Source of the DNA: an uncultured Lentisphaeria bacterium
GTDB taxonomy: Bacteria; Verrucomicrobiota; Lentisphaeria; Victivallales; Victivallaceae
Assembly (NCBI GenBank): GCA_903863035.1
Contig: CAIPAT010000205.1
Coordinates: 1 to 35,255 of the forward strand
DNA: 35,255 nucleotides
Direction: 5' to 3'
Shown here: one piece after another, positions 25,761 through 34,614 of the stretch
Layout of the letters: each line of letters begins with the position of its first letter
Position numbering within the stretch: position 1 is the first letter of the stretch
Translations under genes and position numbers: made by a program
Notes under the pieces: model-generated
Told to the model about the DNA's origin: nothing
Seen by the model: only the letters and a program-made list of their open reading frames with translations
Database searches by the model: none

Positions 25761-26294
25761 ATGTCCAGATTTTTTTCAATATTTGTATGTGCGGCGTTTG
25801 TTCTGACCGGTCTCTTCGCCGGCGGCTGCAATGGTAGCGGGTATCATATGGGGAGCATGGCGCATCCTCAGATAAAGACGATTGCCATTGCGCCGGTTAC
25901 CAACGAATCTCTTGCCTATAATGCAGCCGCGGACCTGCGCGGCATGCTTTGCGATCAATTCATGTTTGACGGCTCGTTTAAAATCCAGGAACAGGGAACC
26001 GCGGACTGCATTGTCTATGCCAGAATACTATCCGTGCTCACTGCAGAGGTCATGTCCGCTTCATACAACAATAATAAAACTTATACTGCCGCCGAATGGA
26101 GTGCTACAGTAAAAGTTGAATTCACGGTCATCATTCCAGGCCGCAAAGATCCGCTGGTTCTCAAACGGATTGTTTCCGGCGTGACTAATTATCAGGTTGA
26201 AGCCGATGTGGAAACCAACCGCCGGCGCGGCATCACGATGGCCTGCCGCGATGCGGCTCAGCAGCTTGTCCAGTATACTACCGAAGCTTTCTAA
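25761..26294 (+). CDS. lptE: LptE-like LPS-assembly lipoprotein
   Basis: The 177-aa lipoprotein has a signal peptide with lipobox-like LFAGGC (Cys23). The mature part follows the LptE family plan: GYHMG near the Cys, then IKTIAIAPVTNES, ADLRGMLCDQFM.DGSFKIQ, DCIVYARILSV, and a C-terminal helix RRRGITMACRDAAQQLV. LptE plugs the LptD barrel in the outer membrane for lipopolysaccharide export. The ATG at 25761 has AAGGAG eight bases upstream. Its neighbours kdsD and the BamD-like gene support an envelope role. The lipobox has Ala at -3, not Leu, which is tolerated. Confidence 0.85.
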   Translation: MSRFFSIFVCAAFVLTGLFAGGCNGSGYHMGSMAHPQIKTIAIAPVTNESLAYNAAADLRGMLCDQFMFDGSFKIQEQGTADCIVYARILSVLTAEVMSASYNNNKTYTAAEWSATVKVEFTVIIPGRKDPLVLKRIVSGVTNYQVEADVETNRRRGITMACRDAAQQLVQYTTEAF

Positions 26295-26313
26295 CCTGTT
26301 TTCAGACTCTGTA

Positions 26314-26561
26314 TACTCTGCACGGCTGAAAATTTAAGAATAGACGAAAAGGATTGTGGATTGGATTTTTTCGATCCTATTGATGGGCGATACCTGCATC
26401 GCCTGAATGAGGAGCGGAAAAAGATAGTCCCGCGCCTGCGGGATTGCGATCTTTCGAGTTTGGATTCGCACTCTTCGAGACTTTTGACACCCCGGTATCT
26501 GGCAACAAACCAATTCTCAAAATCTTCGCAATCTATATTAAATTTTCAACAGTGCAAAGTA
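26314..26561. mobile_element. MITE-like inverted-repeat element, copy B
   Basis: The 248-base element is bounded by 23-base terminal inverted repeats (left 26314-26336, starting TACTCTGCACGGCTG; right 26539-26561) that match at 20 of 23 positions. TA flanks both ends, as expected if a Tc1/mariner or IS630-type transposase made a TA duplication. No open frame of note lies inside. Internal features are the hairpin TCCCGC-GCCT-GCGGGA (26428-26443) and a 38-base block (26442-26479) that is identical in copy C. It lies between the convergent lptE and capA-like genes, ending six bases from the latter's stop. Confidence 0.65.
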
Positions 26562-26567
26562 TATATC

Positions 26568-27809
26568 TCAAAAATCAGCGATCTGGAGTTTCTGGATTTT
26601 AGGGATGTATTTTTCCGCTTCTTTGACGCGGTCTTCCACCACCAGGCGCAGGAAATTGGTCACTAGTTCGTTATGCGCCTCACAGGTAAAATAATTTCTC
26701 AGCGGCATGAACTGTTTAAGCGTTCCGGGGTCGCACTGCTCAATCGGCCACAGCGCCGAAATTTTACGAATACCGGATATCGCATTGCGTCCATGCCAGG
26801 CGCACCAGCCGTCAAAATAGCGTTGAACCTCATCCGGATCTTGGATAATCTTCGAAATCTTGGACATATACTTGCAGAATGCGGCTTTTCCCGAACCGGC
26901 CAGCAAAACAATCTTTTCCGGGGTATAGCCGAAGGTGTAAGGGATTATTTCCAGACCGAATGCCGAATGCTTGTCGAAAGCCAGCTTGATCATGAATCCG
27001 CTCCACCAGAATGACTTCGGATCAAACTGCTGCCACGGGGTTGGGAAATAGAAATTGCCGGGACAGTAGAAAATTGGCGTGCCCTCCCAGACTTCAATCC
27101 CCTGCGGACAATGAGCGTGAATATGGATTACCGCATGAGCGCCGGCTTCGGCGAAAGCGTGACAGGTCTTGATGACCCTGGGGCTGGGCAGCGGATTCGT
27201 TTCGTTGCCGCCGTGCATGATCACAATCACATGATCCGCCTGAACTGCGGTTTCTTTTATAAGCCTGATGTTGTTGATCGGGTCCAGCGGGGCGGCACCC
27301 GGTTTGTTTTTACCCGCCGTGCCGAATTCATTTTCCGCAATATTGATGAAAGCTATTTTCATCCCCTTTCTACTGATGAACAACGGCCTGCCCGCCACTT
27401 CCAGATTTTTACCGGCTCCGACGGTTTTGATGCCGTTTTTCTCCAGGATTTTAATCGTTTCCATGACCGGCTCCGGGCCGAAATCTCCAATATGGTTGTT
27501 GGCCAGCGCCGCAATATCGAAGCCGCCGGCTTTGACAAAATCCACGCATTCCGGCGGGCATTTCAGGTTGGGGCCACTCTTAATAATCGGCGTTTCATCA
27601 TTTGTCAACGGGGTCTCAAACTGTATCACGGACAGATCGCAGTCATCAAGGACGGCTTTTACCCCGGCTAGTATTTCTGACGATTTTCCTGCACGAACCG
27701 GCGTAATCGCCTTGTCCCACGGACAGCAGTCTCCGGTTATCAGGACTTCGACTTTATCCTTTGATTGACTTTTGCGAAAAATTTCCTTCCCGTCTTTAAA
27801 TGTCAGCAT
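26568..27809 (-). CDS. CapA-like (PGA_cap) metallophosphatase-family protein
   Basis: The 413-aa protein is of the CapA/PgsA-type calcineurin-like superfamily. Motifs in order are ITGDCCPWDK near residue 25, a VIQFETPLT segment, LANNHIGDFG, VIVIMHGGNE, and HIHAHCPQGIEVWEGTPIFYCPGNF. Asp, Asn and His residues in these motifs are the expected metal ligands. There is no signal peptide or membrane anchor, so it is not the usual membrane CapA. A GGAGGC site lies six bases before the ATG, and the start overlaps the stop of the upstream hydrolase by seven bases (ATGCTGA). It probably acts on a phosphate ester or polymer connected with that hydrolase. The exact reaction is unknown. Confidence 0.85.
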   Translation of the reverse strand: MLTFKDGKEIFRKSQSKDKVEVLITGDCCPWDKAITPVRAGKSSEILAGVKAVLDDCDLSVIQFETPLTNDETPIIKSGPNLKCPPECVDFVKAGGFDIAALANNHIGDFGPEPVMETIKILEKNGIKTVGAGKNLEVAGRPLFISRKGMKIAFINIAENEFGTAGKNKPGAAPLDPINNIRLIKETAVQADHVIVIMHGGNETNPLPSPRVIKTCHAFAEAGAHAVIHIHAHCPQGIEVWEGTPIFYCPGNFYFPTPWQQFDPKSFWWSGFMIKLAFDKHSAFGLEIIPYTFGYTPEKIVLLAGSGKAAFCKYMSKISKIIQDPDEVQRYFDGWCAWHGRNAISGIRKISALWPIEQCDPGTLKQFMPLRNYFTCEAHNELVTNFLRLVVEDRVKEAEKYIPKIQKLQIADF

Positions 27810-29827
27810 TGTTTGCCTCCAGCTATTGCTTCTTTTATTGAATATTTCTTATTCAGACTGCTGATTTTAGACTTCGTCAACGGCTTGAACATGGCATCCC
27901 ACGGATCAGTAATTTTTAGTTTTTTTCCGGCCAGCGCATTATACACATCCGGCAGATCCAGAGTCTCTAGAATTCCGGGAATCATACAGGAAAGCGGCCA
28001 TCTGGTAACCGGCGACTGCACCATTTCCTCATAGGCGAACGGCGCGTTGAGCAGCGTTACCCGGCTTATATCATCGGACAGCAAACCGGCAAATGCCGCG
28101 GCGATGCTGCCCTGTCCCCTGCCAACCAGATGAATTTGTTTAACGCCTCTGCTTTTTAATAATTTCGCCGCTGCAAGCACATCAAGAACTTTTCCGCCAA
28201 GGTACGGTTTCCCAAGCATAATACCATGCGCCGCGTAGAAGTAATCATAATTATATGGTGAAAAGAAGTTATCATCACATATATTACAGGTCTGCGGAGT
28301 TGTTTCGCCAATCCCTCGCACATCCAGCCCGAACAGCAGCGAATCCGTACCAAAATCCAGATTCAACCCGTTTTTCAGTTCCTCAAAGGCGGACAGATGC
28401 GGAATATAGAGAAGTGCTTTGTCCGCTACTGGAATATGATATAGATCTTTACCGCAACGCTGATTTAATATCGCGGTGATACCCGGCTCTGTTTCAATGG
28501 CGAAGCGGTTAAAAAAGATATACGGCGGGGTTGATGCGTAAACCGCCAGCCGTAATATCCGATGCGCCGGCACCGATTCCGGAATCTTGATGGCAAGTTT
28601 TTTCAGTACTGCGGATTTCAAACCATCCTTTGACGTAATTTTTTTGCGGGACTGCCGGAGAGACACAGCTGTCTCCGTGGTAAAACTGCGCAGCAGTTTG
28701 CTGTCCGGCAGATTGATTGTCTGGCCATCCGGGGCGCTTTGCAAGTCGGCTGTTTCACAAGCTTTAATCTCAGGTTCCCTGTCATCCTTTTTCACCAAAG
28801 CGAATTCATTGAAAAACCTGTACATGGACTCTCGGTTGGCCGGAGTGTAGCCGTGACTGTCCGGCCCGATCTCTATCCTCACGTTATTTTTTGCGCCGAG
28901 CAGTGAGTAAATATGCCTGGCGTCTTCATAAGCTTCCATGGCTCCGCGCGGATCGAAAAAGTCATTTTTCTGACTCAGAATAATCACCGGGCGCGGGGCG
29001 CGGGCGATAATAAAATCACTCATCTCCAAACCGTATTTCAATATGTCCGGCGGAATCTGTTCACAGTCGGAAGGAATTTCGTTTCCCATGTTGTGGAGAT
29101 ATGTAGTGATAAAGCAGCCGGGCGCTGCCATCGTTGGCCGGTCATCAAGCGCATTAACATAAGCGGTCAAGGTGCCGCCGCCGGAATTGCCGGTGACACC
29201 GATCCGGGAAGTATCAACTTCCGGTCGGCTTAACAGATAATCCAGTCCGCGGATTCCATCCCAGGCGCGCCAGGTCCCGAAGAATTCACCTGTCAGCCGC
29301 AACTGTTTACCCATCATGTTGTGCTCAGAGCAGCATCTGCCGGAAATTTCTTCAGCATCCGGGGTATTGAGAAACTGATAACGCTCGCCCTGGCTGACCG
29401 GGTCAATTATGAAAACCGCATAACCCTTGAGCACAAGTCCCTGGCAGAAACTCTGGTAGGCGGGTTCGGCTTTGCCGCTCTGCGCATGTCCGCAAAGTCC
29501 AAGCACTGCCGGAAATTTACCTTTGATCCCGGACGGCAGATATAAATTGCCGGTTACCGGAAAATCCGGACGGCTGTAAAAAATGACTTTTTCAATCGTA
29601 AATCCCCTTTTCCTGATAATTCCGACTGTACTGGCATTAAGCGGAGTGCGTTCCGGCAATGGTCCGAATGATGCGGCAATCTTTTTGCGGACGGAATCTA
29701 TGTATTGTTTAGCCTGCAATGGGTTTTTAATTTCGGCAAGAACTTTTTTCCGTTTTACCGATATCTTCCGGACCTGATCAAGATAATAATCCTGCATCAT
29801 GTGTCCGAATCTCGAATTAATATGCAT
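27803..29827 (-). CDS. Two-domain alpha/beta-hydrolase, acetylxylan-esterase-like, second domain degenerate
   Basis: The 674-aa protein's first half is a serine hydrolase of the AXE1/dienelactone hydrolase kind. It has FPVTGNLYLP, GLCGHAQSGK, the nucleophile elbow GVTGNSGGGT (Ser215), QKNDFFD (Asp289 or Asp292) and GPDSHGY (His325). A linker near residue 350-410 leads to a second hydrolase-like half. There the elbow reads GRGQGS, with Gln in the nucleophile position, so this half is probably inactive and structural. No signal peptide is visible. ATG 29827 is chosen because AAGGA lies nine bases before it. It overlaps the CapA-like gene. Deacetylation of a carbohydrate is likely from the family, but peptidase activity is not excluded. 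Confidence 0.85.
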   Translation of the reverse strand: MHINSRFGHMMQDYYLDQVRKISVKRKKVLAEIKNPLQAKQYIDSVRKKIAASFGPLPERTPLNASTVGIIRKRGFTIEKVIFYSRPDFPVTGNLYLPSGIKGKFPAVLGLCGHAQSGKAEPAYQSFCQGLVLKGYAVFIIDPVSQGERYQFLNTPDAEEISGRCCSEHNMMGKQLRLTGEFFGTWRAWDGIRGLDYLLSRPEVDTSRIGVTGNSGGGTLTAYVNALDDRPTMAAPGCFITTYLHNMGNEIPSDCEQIPPDILKYGLEMSDFIIARAPRPVIILSQKNDFFDPRGAMEAYEDARHIYSLLGAKNNVRIEIGPDSHGYTPANRESMYRFFNEFALVKKDDREPEIKACETADLQSAPDGQTINLPDSKLLRSFTTETAVSLRQSRKKITSKDGLKSAVLKKLAIKIPESVPAHRILRLAVYASTPPYIFFNRFAIETEPGITAILNQRCGKDLYHIPVADKALLYIPHLSAFEELKNGLNLDFGTDSLLFGLDVRGIGETTPQTCNICDDNFFSPYNYDYFYAAHGIMLGKPYLGGKVLDVLAAAKLLKSRGVKQIHLVGRGQGSIAAAFAGLLSDDISRVTLLNAPFAYEEMVQSPVTRWPLSCMIPGILETLDLPDVYNALAGKKLKITDPWDAMFKPLTKSKISSLNKKYSIKEAIAGGKQC

Positions 29828-29970
29828 CTTAAAATATCCTTCCGAAATGCCTGACAATATTTATTAAAACAAACAATATGTTTATTATAATGAACAAAAT
29901 GAAAAAAATCATCCTGTATTGTAAAAAAAAGTCTTTTTTTTGCACCTTGGATACATGATTTCAGCTGTTA
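29828..29970. other. AT-rich divergent region with A8-GTC-T8 element
   Basis: The region is between the - strand hydrolase and copy C of the inverted-repeat element. It contains A8-GTC-T8 (29923-29941), the longer form of the sequence at 21795-21809. A - strand TATAAT (29889-29884) without a good -35 could serve the hydrolase gene. No gene is seen. Confidence 0.4.
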
Positions 29971-30092
29971 TACTCTGCACGGCTGAAAATTTAACATAGA
30001 TTGCGATCTTTCGAGTTTGGATTCGCACTCTTCGAGGCCTTTGGTGTCTGCCTGCGGCTACCGGCAATTTTAGGCCGCGTTACAAAGATACA
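29971..30092. repeat. MITE-like element, partial copy C
   Basis: The left terminal repeat (29971-29993) is identical to that of copy B. Six bases further on, the 38-base block at 29999-30036 is identical to 26442-26479. The 100-odd bases between these two parts in copy B are missing. The right end is degraded: GTTACAAAGATACAA near 30078-30092 only faintly resembles the right terminal repeat. This looks like an internally deleted and decaying copy. Confidence 0.6.
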
Positions 30093-30190
30093 ATTTCCAC
30101 TCCTTTAACCTATCATCCTGAATGCCGCGGATGTGAAAAAACAAGTACGGTTATTTGAAAAAAAAGTTTCAGAGGATATTGTTGAAGCAA

Positions 30191-30220
30191 TTGCATAAAT
30201 CATGGTTCGCGGATTATGAT
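30191..30220 (+). promoter_or_regulatory. Promoter candidate for the TerB-NfeD-FloA operon
   Basis: TTGCAT (30191-30196) and TATGAT (30215-30220) are 18 bases apart. A start near 30227 would leave about 23 bases before the ATG at 30250. The -35 match is weak. Confidence 0.35.
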
Positions 30221-30249
30221 ATTTATTGCAGAAATGGAGTTTCAGTAAA

Positions 30250-31020
30250 ATGGATTATGCGTTTCTACCGGAAAAGATTAAAAGCTTTCTTGCTTCGGCT
30301 AAGCCCGGCGAACCTGCGCTTTGTGTTGTCCGCGGCAGCGGCGGTTTCAGCGGCGAGCCCGGCGAAAGCTATGTGGCAGTGTATGCGGATATGCTTTTCC
30401 TGTTCGGCAAATCTTTCGGCGAAAAGGATTTTATCAACCGCAAGGTGGATTATGTGACGGATGCTCCGGAATTTTCGCTGCATCAGGAGAAATTCAGCTG
30501 TACGCTGGAATTAAATCTGGCCGACGGCAAGCTGAAAATGAGACTTTCCTCGCTGGAAGCGGAAAATTGTTCAAATCTGCTTAAACAGTTCGGCCTGGAC
30601 GCAGAAACTCCGCCGGCAGTTCCGGTAGAAGTTGATAATGACGTGCTTCCTGACCCGTTGACCGCGCTGGCGGCGTGCATGAAACATATTGCCGCAAGCG
30701 ACAATGAAGTCACGGAACCGGAATTGCGGCTGATTGAAGGCGTATGCCAGAACAACCAGGAAGTATTGGCCCGCTCGGAAAGTTATTTCCGGCGGTACAG
30801 TTTCATCGGGATATTGGATAAAATTAAACTGGACGAACAGCAGAAATTATGTTTTCTGGCTAACCTCTACGAACTGGCGATGAGCGACGGAATGCTGCGT
30901 TCAGCGGAACAGCATTTGATTAATGAGTTTGTCCGGATAAAGGAGATAGATCCTGAAAAAGCCGGAACGGTACGCGAAGTGCTGCTGATTAAAAATCAAC
31001 TTTCTGCGCTTGTTAGTTGA
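30250..31020 (+). CDS. TerB-domain-like protein
   Basis: The 256-aa protein's N-terminal ~125 residues form a beta-rich domain (LCVVRGSGGF, YVAVYADMLFLFG, FSCTLELNLADGKLKMRL). The C-terminal ~115 residues are all-helical: DPLTALAACMKHIAASDNEVTEPELRLIEG, then LANLYELAMSDGMLRSAEQHLINEF. This is the TerB/tellurite-resistance-like pattern with paired acidic D-x-x-x-x-x-E sites (SDNEVTEPE and SDGMLRSAE) that bind divalent metal in the family. There is no signal or membrane segment. The start is set by GGAG about 11 bases before ATG 30250. It lies 33 bases before nfeD and probably belongs to the same operon, perhaps as a cytoplasmic sensor for the membrane proteins. Confidence 0.75.
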   Translation: MDYAFLPEKIKSFLASAKPGEPALCVVRGSGGFSGEPGESYVAVYADMLFLFGKSFGEKDFINRKVDYVTDAPEFSLHQEKFSCTLELNLADGKLKMRLSSLEAENCSNLLKQFGLDAETPPAVPVEVDNDVLPDPLTALAACMKHIAASDNEVTEPELRLIEGVCQNNQEVLARSESYFRRYSFIGILDKIKLDEQQKLCFLANLYELAMSDGMLRSAEQHLINEFVRIKEIDPEKAGTVREVLLIKNQLSALVS

Positions 31021-31053
31021 CGGAATAATTTTTATAGCGGAGCAAGATTAAAG

Positions 31054-32661
31054 ATGGACAAAATCAAGCATTTATTAACTTTTGCGTTAGGATCGGCGGT
31101 TTTCTGCACTGCGCTGCTTCTGTCCGCCGCCCCGCATAAAACGCTTTTTACGGATGAGCCCGCAGAGGGGACTGTATATTTTGTGCCGCAATTCAGCGAT
31201 TTTAAGGAAATATCATCGCAGGATATGCTTTTTTTGAAAAAAACACTGAGGAAGGCGGAGAAAAATAAGGTCAAAGCGGTGATTTTTGAAATGGATACTC
31301 CCGGCGGACGGGTTGATGTGGCGCTGGAATATGTGTCCATGCTGCTGAAGTCGAAAGTTCCGACGGTGGCGTATCTTAATCCGCAGGGTATTTCCGCCGG
31401 CATGATTATCGCGCTGGCGGCCGACCGCATTGCCATCAATCCCAATGGAGTGATCGGTGACGCCATGCCGATACAGATCAGACCGGACGGGATCAAGCCG
31501 ATAACAGACAAAGATAAGAGAGACAGTGAAAAAACTGCGGAAAAGGATAAAGCCGAAAAAGACGGTAAAGACAAGAAACCGGACAATGACATTAAAGATA
31601 AAAAAACGAACAAAGACAAAATTGACGATCAATATACTCCAGTTGTGGAAAAAGTTCTGAAAGAGATTCAGAAACTTAACCGCATTGACAAAGACAAAGA
31701 TAAAGACACTGAAGACAGCCGCATTGCCGACCAGAAAACTCTGACAGTGTTCTTCAAGATACTTGAAGTGCTGGCGCAAAAGAATGACCGTCCGGAAAAA
31801 GTCGTCCGGGCAATGGCTGATCCTTATCAGCGGCTGACGCTCAAAGATGACGGGCTCGATCATCAGAAAAATTCACCGCTGACCCTTTCCGCCGCCGAGG
31901 CGAAAAAACTTAACGTAGTTGATTTCACCTGTTCCAGCAAGGAGGAATTGATGAAGGAACTCAAACTGACGAACTGCAAAGTTGAAACAGTCATTAAAAG
32001 CCCGACGGAGCAAATTATTTCGTTTCTGGCGCACCCGGCGGTCTCCGGCCTGCTGCTGATTCTGGGGATTATCGGTCTTTATGTTGAAATACAGCATCCG
32101 CATTTCGGAGTGTCCGGGGTACTCGGTCTGACTGCGCTGACGCTGTTTTTCCTGGGACATGTGGCTTCCGGTGCATCCGACTGGGGGCCGATGGTCATCT
32201 GTTTCGTCGGCTTGCTGCTGCTGCTCATTGAAGTTTTTCTGATTCCCGGCTTCGGTATTATCGGAATATTGGGGATATCGTGTATTATGATTTCATTTTT
32301 TGCGGCGTTCGGCATGGAGAATATCGAATCCGCGGTATCCGTAATCAGCATCTCGCTGCTGGTGTCGTCAACGCTGATCATTCTGCTGACAATATATATC
32401 TTACCCAAATCAACGATCTTCAAGAAGATCATGCTGACTACCCAGAATACCAATAAAAGCGGCTTTTCATCACATGTAAATAATGACGTTGAGTTGCTGC
32501 ATAAACGCGGAGTCGCATATTCAACGCTGCGGCCTGCCGGCGCAGTGATGGTTGACGGCAAACGCTACGATGTAGTGGCGGATGGCGATTTCATTCAGCA
32601 GGGAGAAGCAATCGAAGTTATCCAGGTTGACGGACTTAAAATAACAGTTAAAAAAGTGTAA
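31054..32661 (+). CDS. nfeD: NfeD-family membrane-bound serine protease (ClpP/SppA-like plus OB domain)
   Basis: The 535-aa protein has a signal or anchor segment (residues 6-26) followed by a ClpP-class protease domain with FEMDTPGGRVD and the nucleophile motif GISAGM (Ser114). Lys228, in ADQKTLTVFF, is the likely catalytic Lys. An unusual Lys/Asp-rich insert (about residues 150-222, with repeats such as KDKDKDK) separates the two. Membrane helices span about residues 325-455. The C-terminal OB-fold ends in the family's usual strands (GAVMVDGKRYDVVADGDFI, IEVIQVDGLKITVK). NfeD proteins partner flotillin/FloA proteins, and two floA genes follow 22 bases later. A GGAG site precedes the ATG. 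Confidence 0.93.
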   Translation: MDKIKHLLTFALGSAVFCTALLLSAAPHKTLFTDEPAEGTVYFVPQFSDFKEISSQDMLFLKKTLRKAEKNKVKAVIFEMDTPGGRVDVALEYVSMLLKSKVPTVAYLNPQGISAGMIIALAADRIAINPNGVIGDAMPIQIRPDGIKPITDKDKRDSEKTAEKDKAEKDGKDKKPDNDIKDKKTNKDKIDDQYTPVVEKVLKEIQKLNRIDKDKDKDTEDSRIADQKTLTVFFKILEVLAQKNDRPEKVVRAMADPYQRLTLKDDGLDHQKNSPLTLSAAEAKKLNVVDFTCSSKEELMKELKLTNCKVETVIKSPTEQIISFLAHPAVSGLLLILGIIGLYVEIQHPHFGVSGVLGLTALTLFFLGHVASGASDWGPMVICFVGLLLLLIEVFLIPGFGIIGILGISCIMISFFAAFGMENIESAVSVISISLLVSSTLIILLTIYILPKSTIFKKIMLTTQNTNKSGFSSHVNNDVELLHKRGVAYSTLRPAGAVMVDGKRYDVVADGDFIQQGEAIEVIQVDGLKITVKKV

Positions 32662-32683
32662 CTAAAAATAGGAGAACGAGGTT

Positions 32684-33571
32684 ATGACTGGAGTAGGGAT
32701 TTTTATAATTATAGTGGCAATATTTGCGCTATACCTGTTCGTGGTGTTCATTCCGGTGCGGCACTGGATCGCGGCAATTTTCGCGGATGTGCATATCAGC
32801 ATGTTCACGCTGATCGGCATGCGTCTGCGCCGCGTTCCGCCGGCGATTATCGTCAATGCGCTGATTCAGGCTAGAAAAGCCGGGATTGACGTCACTGCCG
32901 ATATTCTGGAAACACACTATTTGTCCGGCGGCAACGTGCTCCGCGTGGTGGATGCGCTGGTGGCGGCGGATAAGGCCGGAATTGATCTTTCGGTAAAACG
33001 CGCCACTGCGATTGACCTGGCAGGACGAAATGTGCTGGACGCGGTGAAAATGAGCGTCAACCCGAAGGTGATTGACACTCCGATGGTAACTGCGGTAGCC
33101 AAGGACGGAATCCAGATTACCGCCATCGCCAGGGTAACCGTCCGCGCCAATATTGACCGCCTGGTTGGCGGTGCCGGTGAAGAAACCGTGCTGGCGCGTG
33201 TCGGCGAAGGCATTGTTTCGACGATCGGTTCGGCAGCCAACCACAAAATCGTGCTGGAAAATCCGGACAGCATCTCCAAAATGGTGCTGGCTAAAGGACT
33301 TTACGCCGGAACCGCGTTTGAAATCCTGTCCATTGACATTGCCGACGTGAATGTCGGCAAGAATATCGGTGCGCAACTCCAGACTGACCAGGCGAACGCC
33401 GACAAGGAAATCGCCCAGGCCAAAGCTGAAGAACGCCGCGCCATGGCCGTGGCTCTGGACCAGGAAATGAAAGCCAAAGTATGCGAAATGCAGGCCAAAT
33501 TGATCGACGTGGAAGCTCAGGTGCCGCTGGCAATCGCCCAGGCATTCAGAAGCAGCCAGGTAAAAATTTAA
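32684..33571 (+). CDS. floA: Flotillin-like FloA (SPFH) protein, short paralogue
   Basis: The 295-aa membrane-associated scaffold protein has one N-terminal membrane helix (residues 4-25), then the SPFH domain with [51 protein letters not shown] and [20 protein letters not shown]. An Ala/Glu-rich coiled coil ([18 protein letters not shown]) follows. Compared with FloA2 it stops about 36 residues earlier, with no proline-containing tail. FloA usually organises functional membrane microdomains together with NfeD. AGGAGAACGAGG precedes the ATG. Confidence 0.93.
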   Translation: MTGVGIFIIIVAIFALYLFVVFIPVRHWIAAIFADVHISMFTLIGMRLRRVPPAIIVNALIQARKAGIDVTADILETHYLSGGNVLRVVDALVAADKAGIDLSVKRATAIDLAGRNVLDAVKMSVNPKVIDTPMVTAVAKDGIQITAIARVTVRANIDRLVGGAGEETVLARVGEGIVSTIGSAANHKIVLENPDSISKMVLAKGLYAGTAFEILSIDIADVNVGKNIGAQLQTDQANADKEIAQAKAEERRAMAVALDQEMKAKVCEMQAKLIDVEAQVPLAIAQAFRSSQVKI

Positions 33572-33598
33572 AGTAACATAAGCATGGAGATTTGAAAT

Positions 33599-34594
33599 AT
33601 GGGACCTTTTCTGATTGTTTTCACAGTTGCCGCGGTAATTACCGTCATGGTGATTTTTTCAGTGGTAATTCCAATTCCATTGTGGATCGCCGCCGTGTTT
33701 TCCGGAGTCAAAATCAGTCTTTTTTCGCTCGTGGGCATGCGTCTGCGCCGGGTTCCGCCGCAGGTGATTCTGTCGGCGATGATTCAGTCCAAAAAAGCCG
33801 GACTGGATATATCGTCCAACGATCTTGAAGCGCATTATCTGGCCGGCGGCGATGTCTTCCGCGTGATTTACGCACTGGTGGCGGCGGACAAGGCGGGCAT
33901 CCCGCTGTCTTTCCAGCGCGGCACCGCAATTGACCTTGCCGGAAGGAACGTGCTTGAAGCCGTTAAAATGAGTGTCAATCCGAAAGTCATTCAAACTCCA
34001 CTGGTGACCGGGGTTGCCAAAAACGGTATTCAGCTTACTGCGATTGCCAGAGTGACCATCCGCACCAACCTTGACCGTCTGGTCGGCGGCGCGGGCGAAG
34101 AAACCATCCTGGCGCGTGTCGGCGAAGGCATTGTCACTACGATCGGATCGGCGGCAGATCATAAGCAGGTATTGGAAAAACCGGACTTGATTTCAAAGAC
34201 TGTACTGGCAAAATCGCTGGACGCCGGCACGGCGTTCGAGATACTCTCCATTGATATCGCGGACGTGGACGTGGGCATCAATATCGGCGCTCAGCTCCAG
34301 ACCGCTCAGGCGAATGCTGATAAAGACATCGCCCAGGCCAAAGCTGAAGAGCGCCGCGCCATGGCCGTGGCGCTGGAACAGGAAATGAAAGCCAGCATCA
34401 CCCAGATGCAGGCAAAACTGGTTGATGCTGAAGCCGAAATTCCGATGGCCATTGCTGAAGCCCTCTCTTCCGGCAGACTCGGCATCATGGATTATTACAA
34501 GATGAAAAACATTATGTCGGATACTGATATGCGCAAGTCGATCGCCGCGCCGAACGAACGGCCTTACGAGAAGCCTTTAAAACCGGGGAAATAA
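33599..34594 (+). CDS. floA: Flotillin-like FloA (SPFH) protein, full-length paralogue
   Basis: The 331-aa length equals that of Bacillus subtilis FloA (YqfA). It has an N-terminal membrane helix, an SPFH core very similar to FloA1 ([52 protein letters not shown]), a coiled coil ([26 protein letters not shown]) and a tail [19 protein letters not shown] that FloA1 lacks. GGAGATTTG precedes the ATG. The two paralogues probably arose by tandem duplication and may form mixed oligomers; that is inference. The next gene starts 20 bases later. Confidence 0.95.
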   Translation: MGPFLIVFTVAAVITVMVIFSVVIPIPLWIAAVFSGVKISLFSLVGMRLRRVPPQVILSAMIQSKKAGLDISSNDLEAHYLAGGDVFRVIYALVAADKAGIPLSFQRGTAIDLAGRNVLEAVKMSVNPKVIQTPLVTGVAKNGIQLTAIARVTIRTNLDRLVGGAGEETILARVGEGIVTTIGSAADHKQVLEKPDLISKTVLAKSLDAGTAFEILSIDIADVDVGINIGAQLQTAQANADKDIAQAKAEERRAMAVALEQEMKASITQMQAKLVDAEAEIPMAIAEALSSGRLGIMDYYKMKNIMSDTDMRKSIAAPNERPYEKPLKPGK

Positions 34595-34614
34595 TCAGTC
34601 AGGAAATTTGATCT

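Noticed and set aside
27111-27768. + strand frames of 166-186 codons opposite the CapA-like gene
   Set aside because: They are mirror frames of a clear - strand gene with intact family motifs and a strong ribosome binding site.
30155-30457. 100-codon + strand frame beginning MKKKFQRILLKQ
   Set aside because: It lies largely over the TerB-like gene in another frame; the downstream half is an obvious shadow.
31032-31863. Long - strand frames opposite nfeD (195 and 216 codons)
   Set aside because: They are mirror frames of the Lys/Asp-rich stretch, giving artificial Phe/Leu/Ser-rich or Phe/Val-rich proteins; there are no start signals and the + strand gene is certain.
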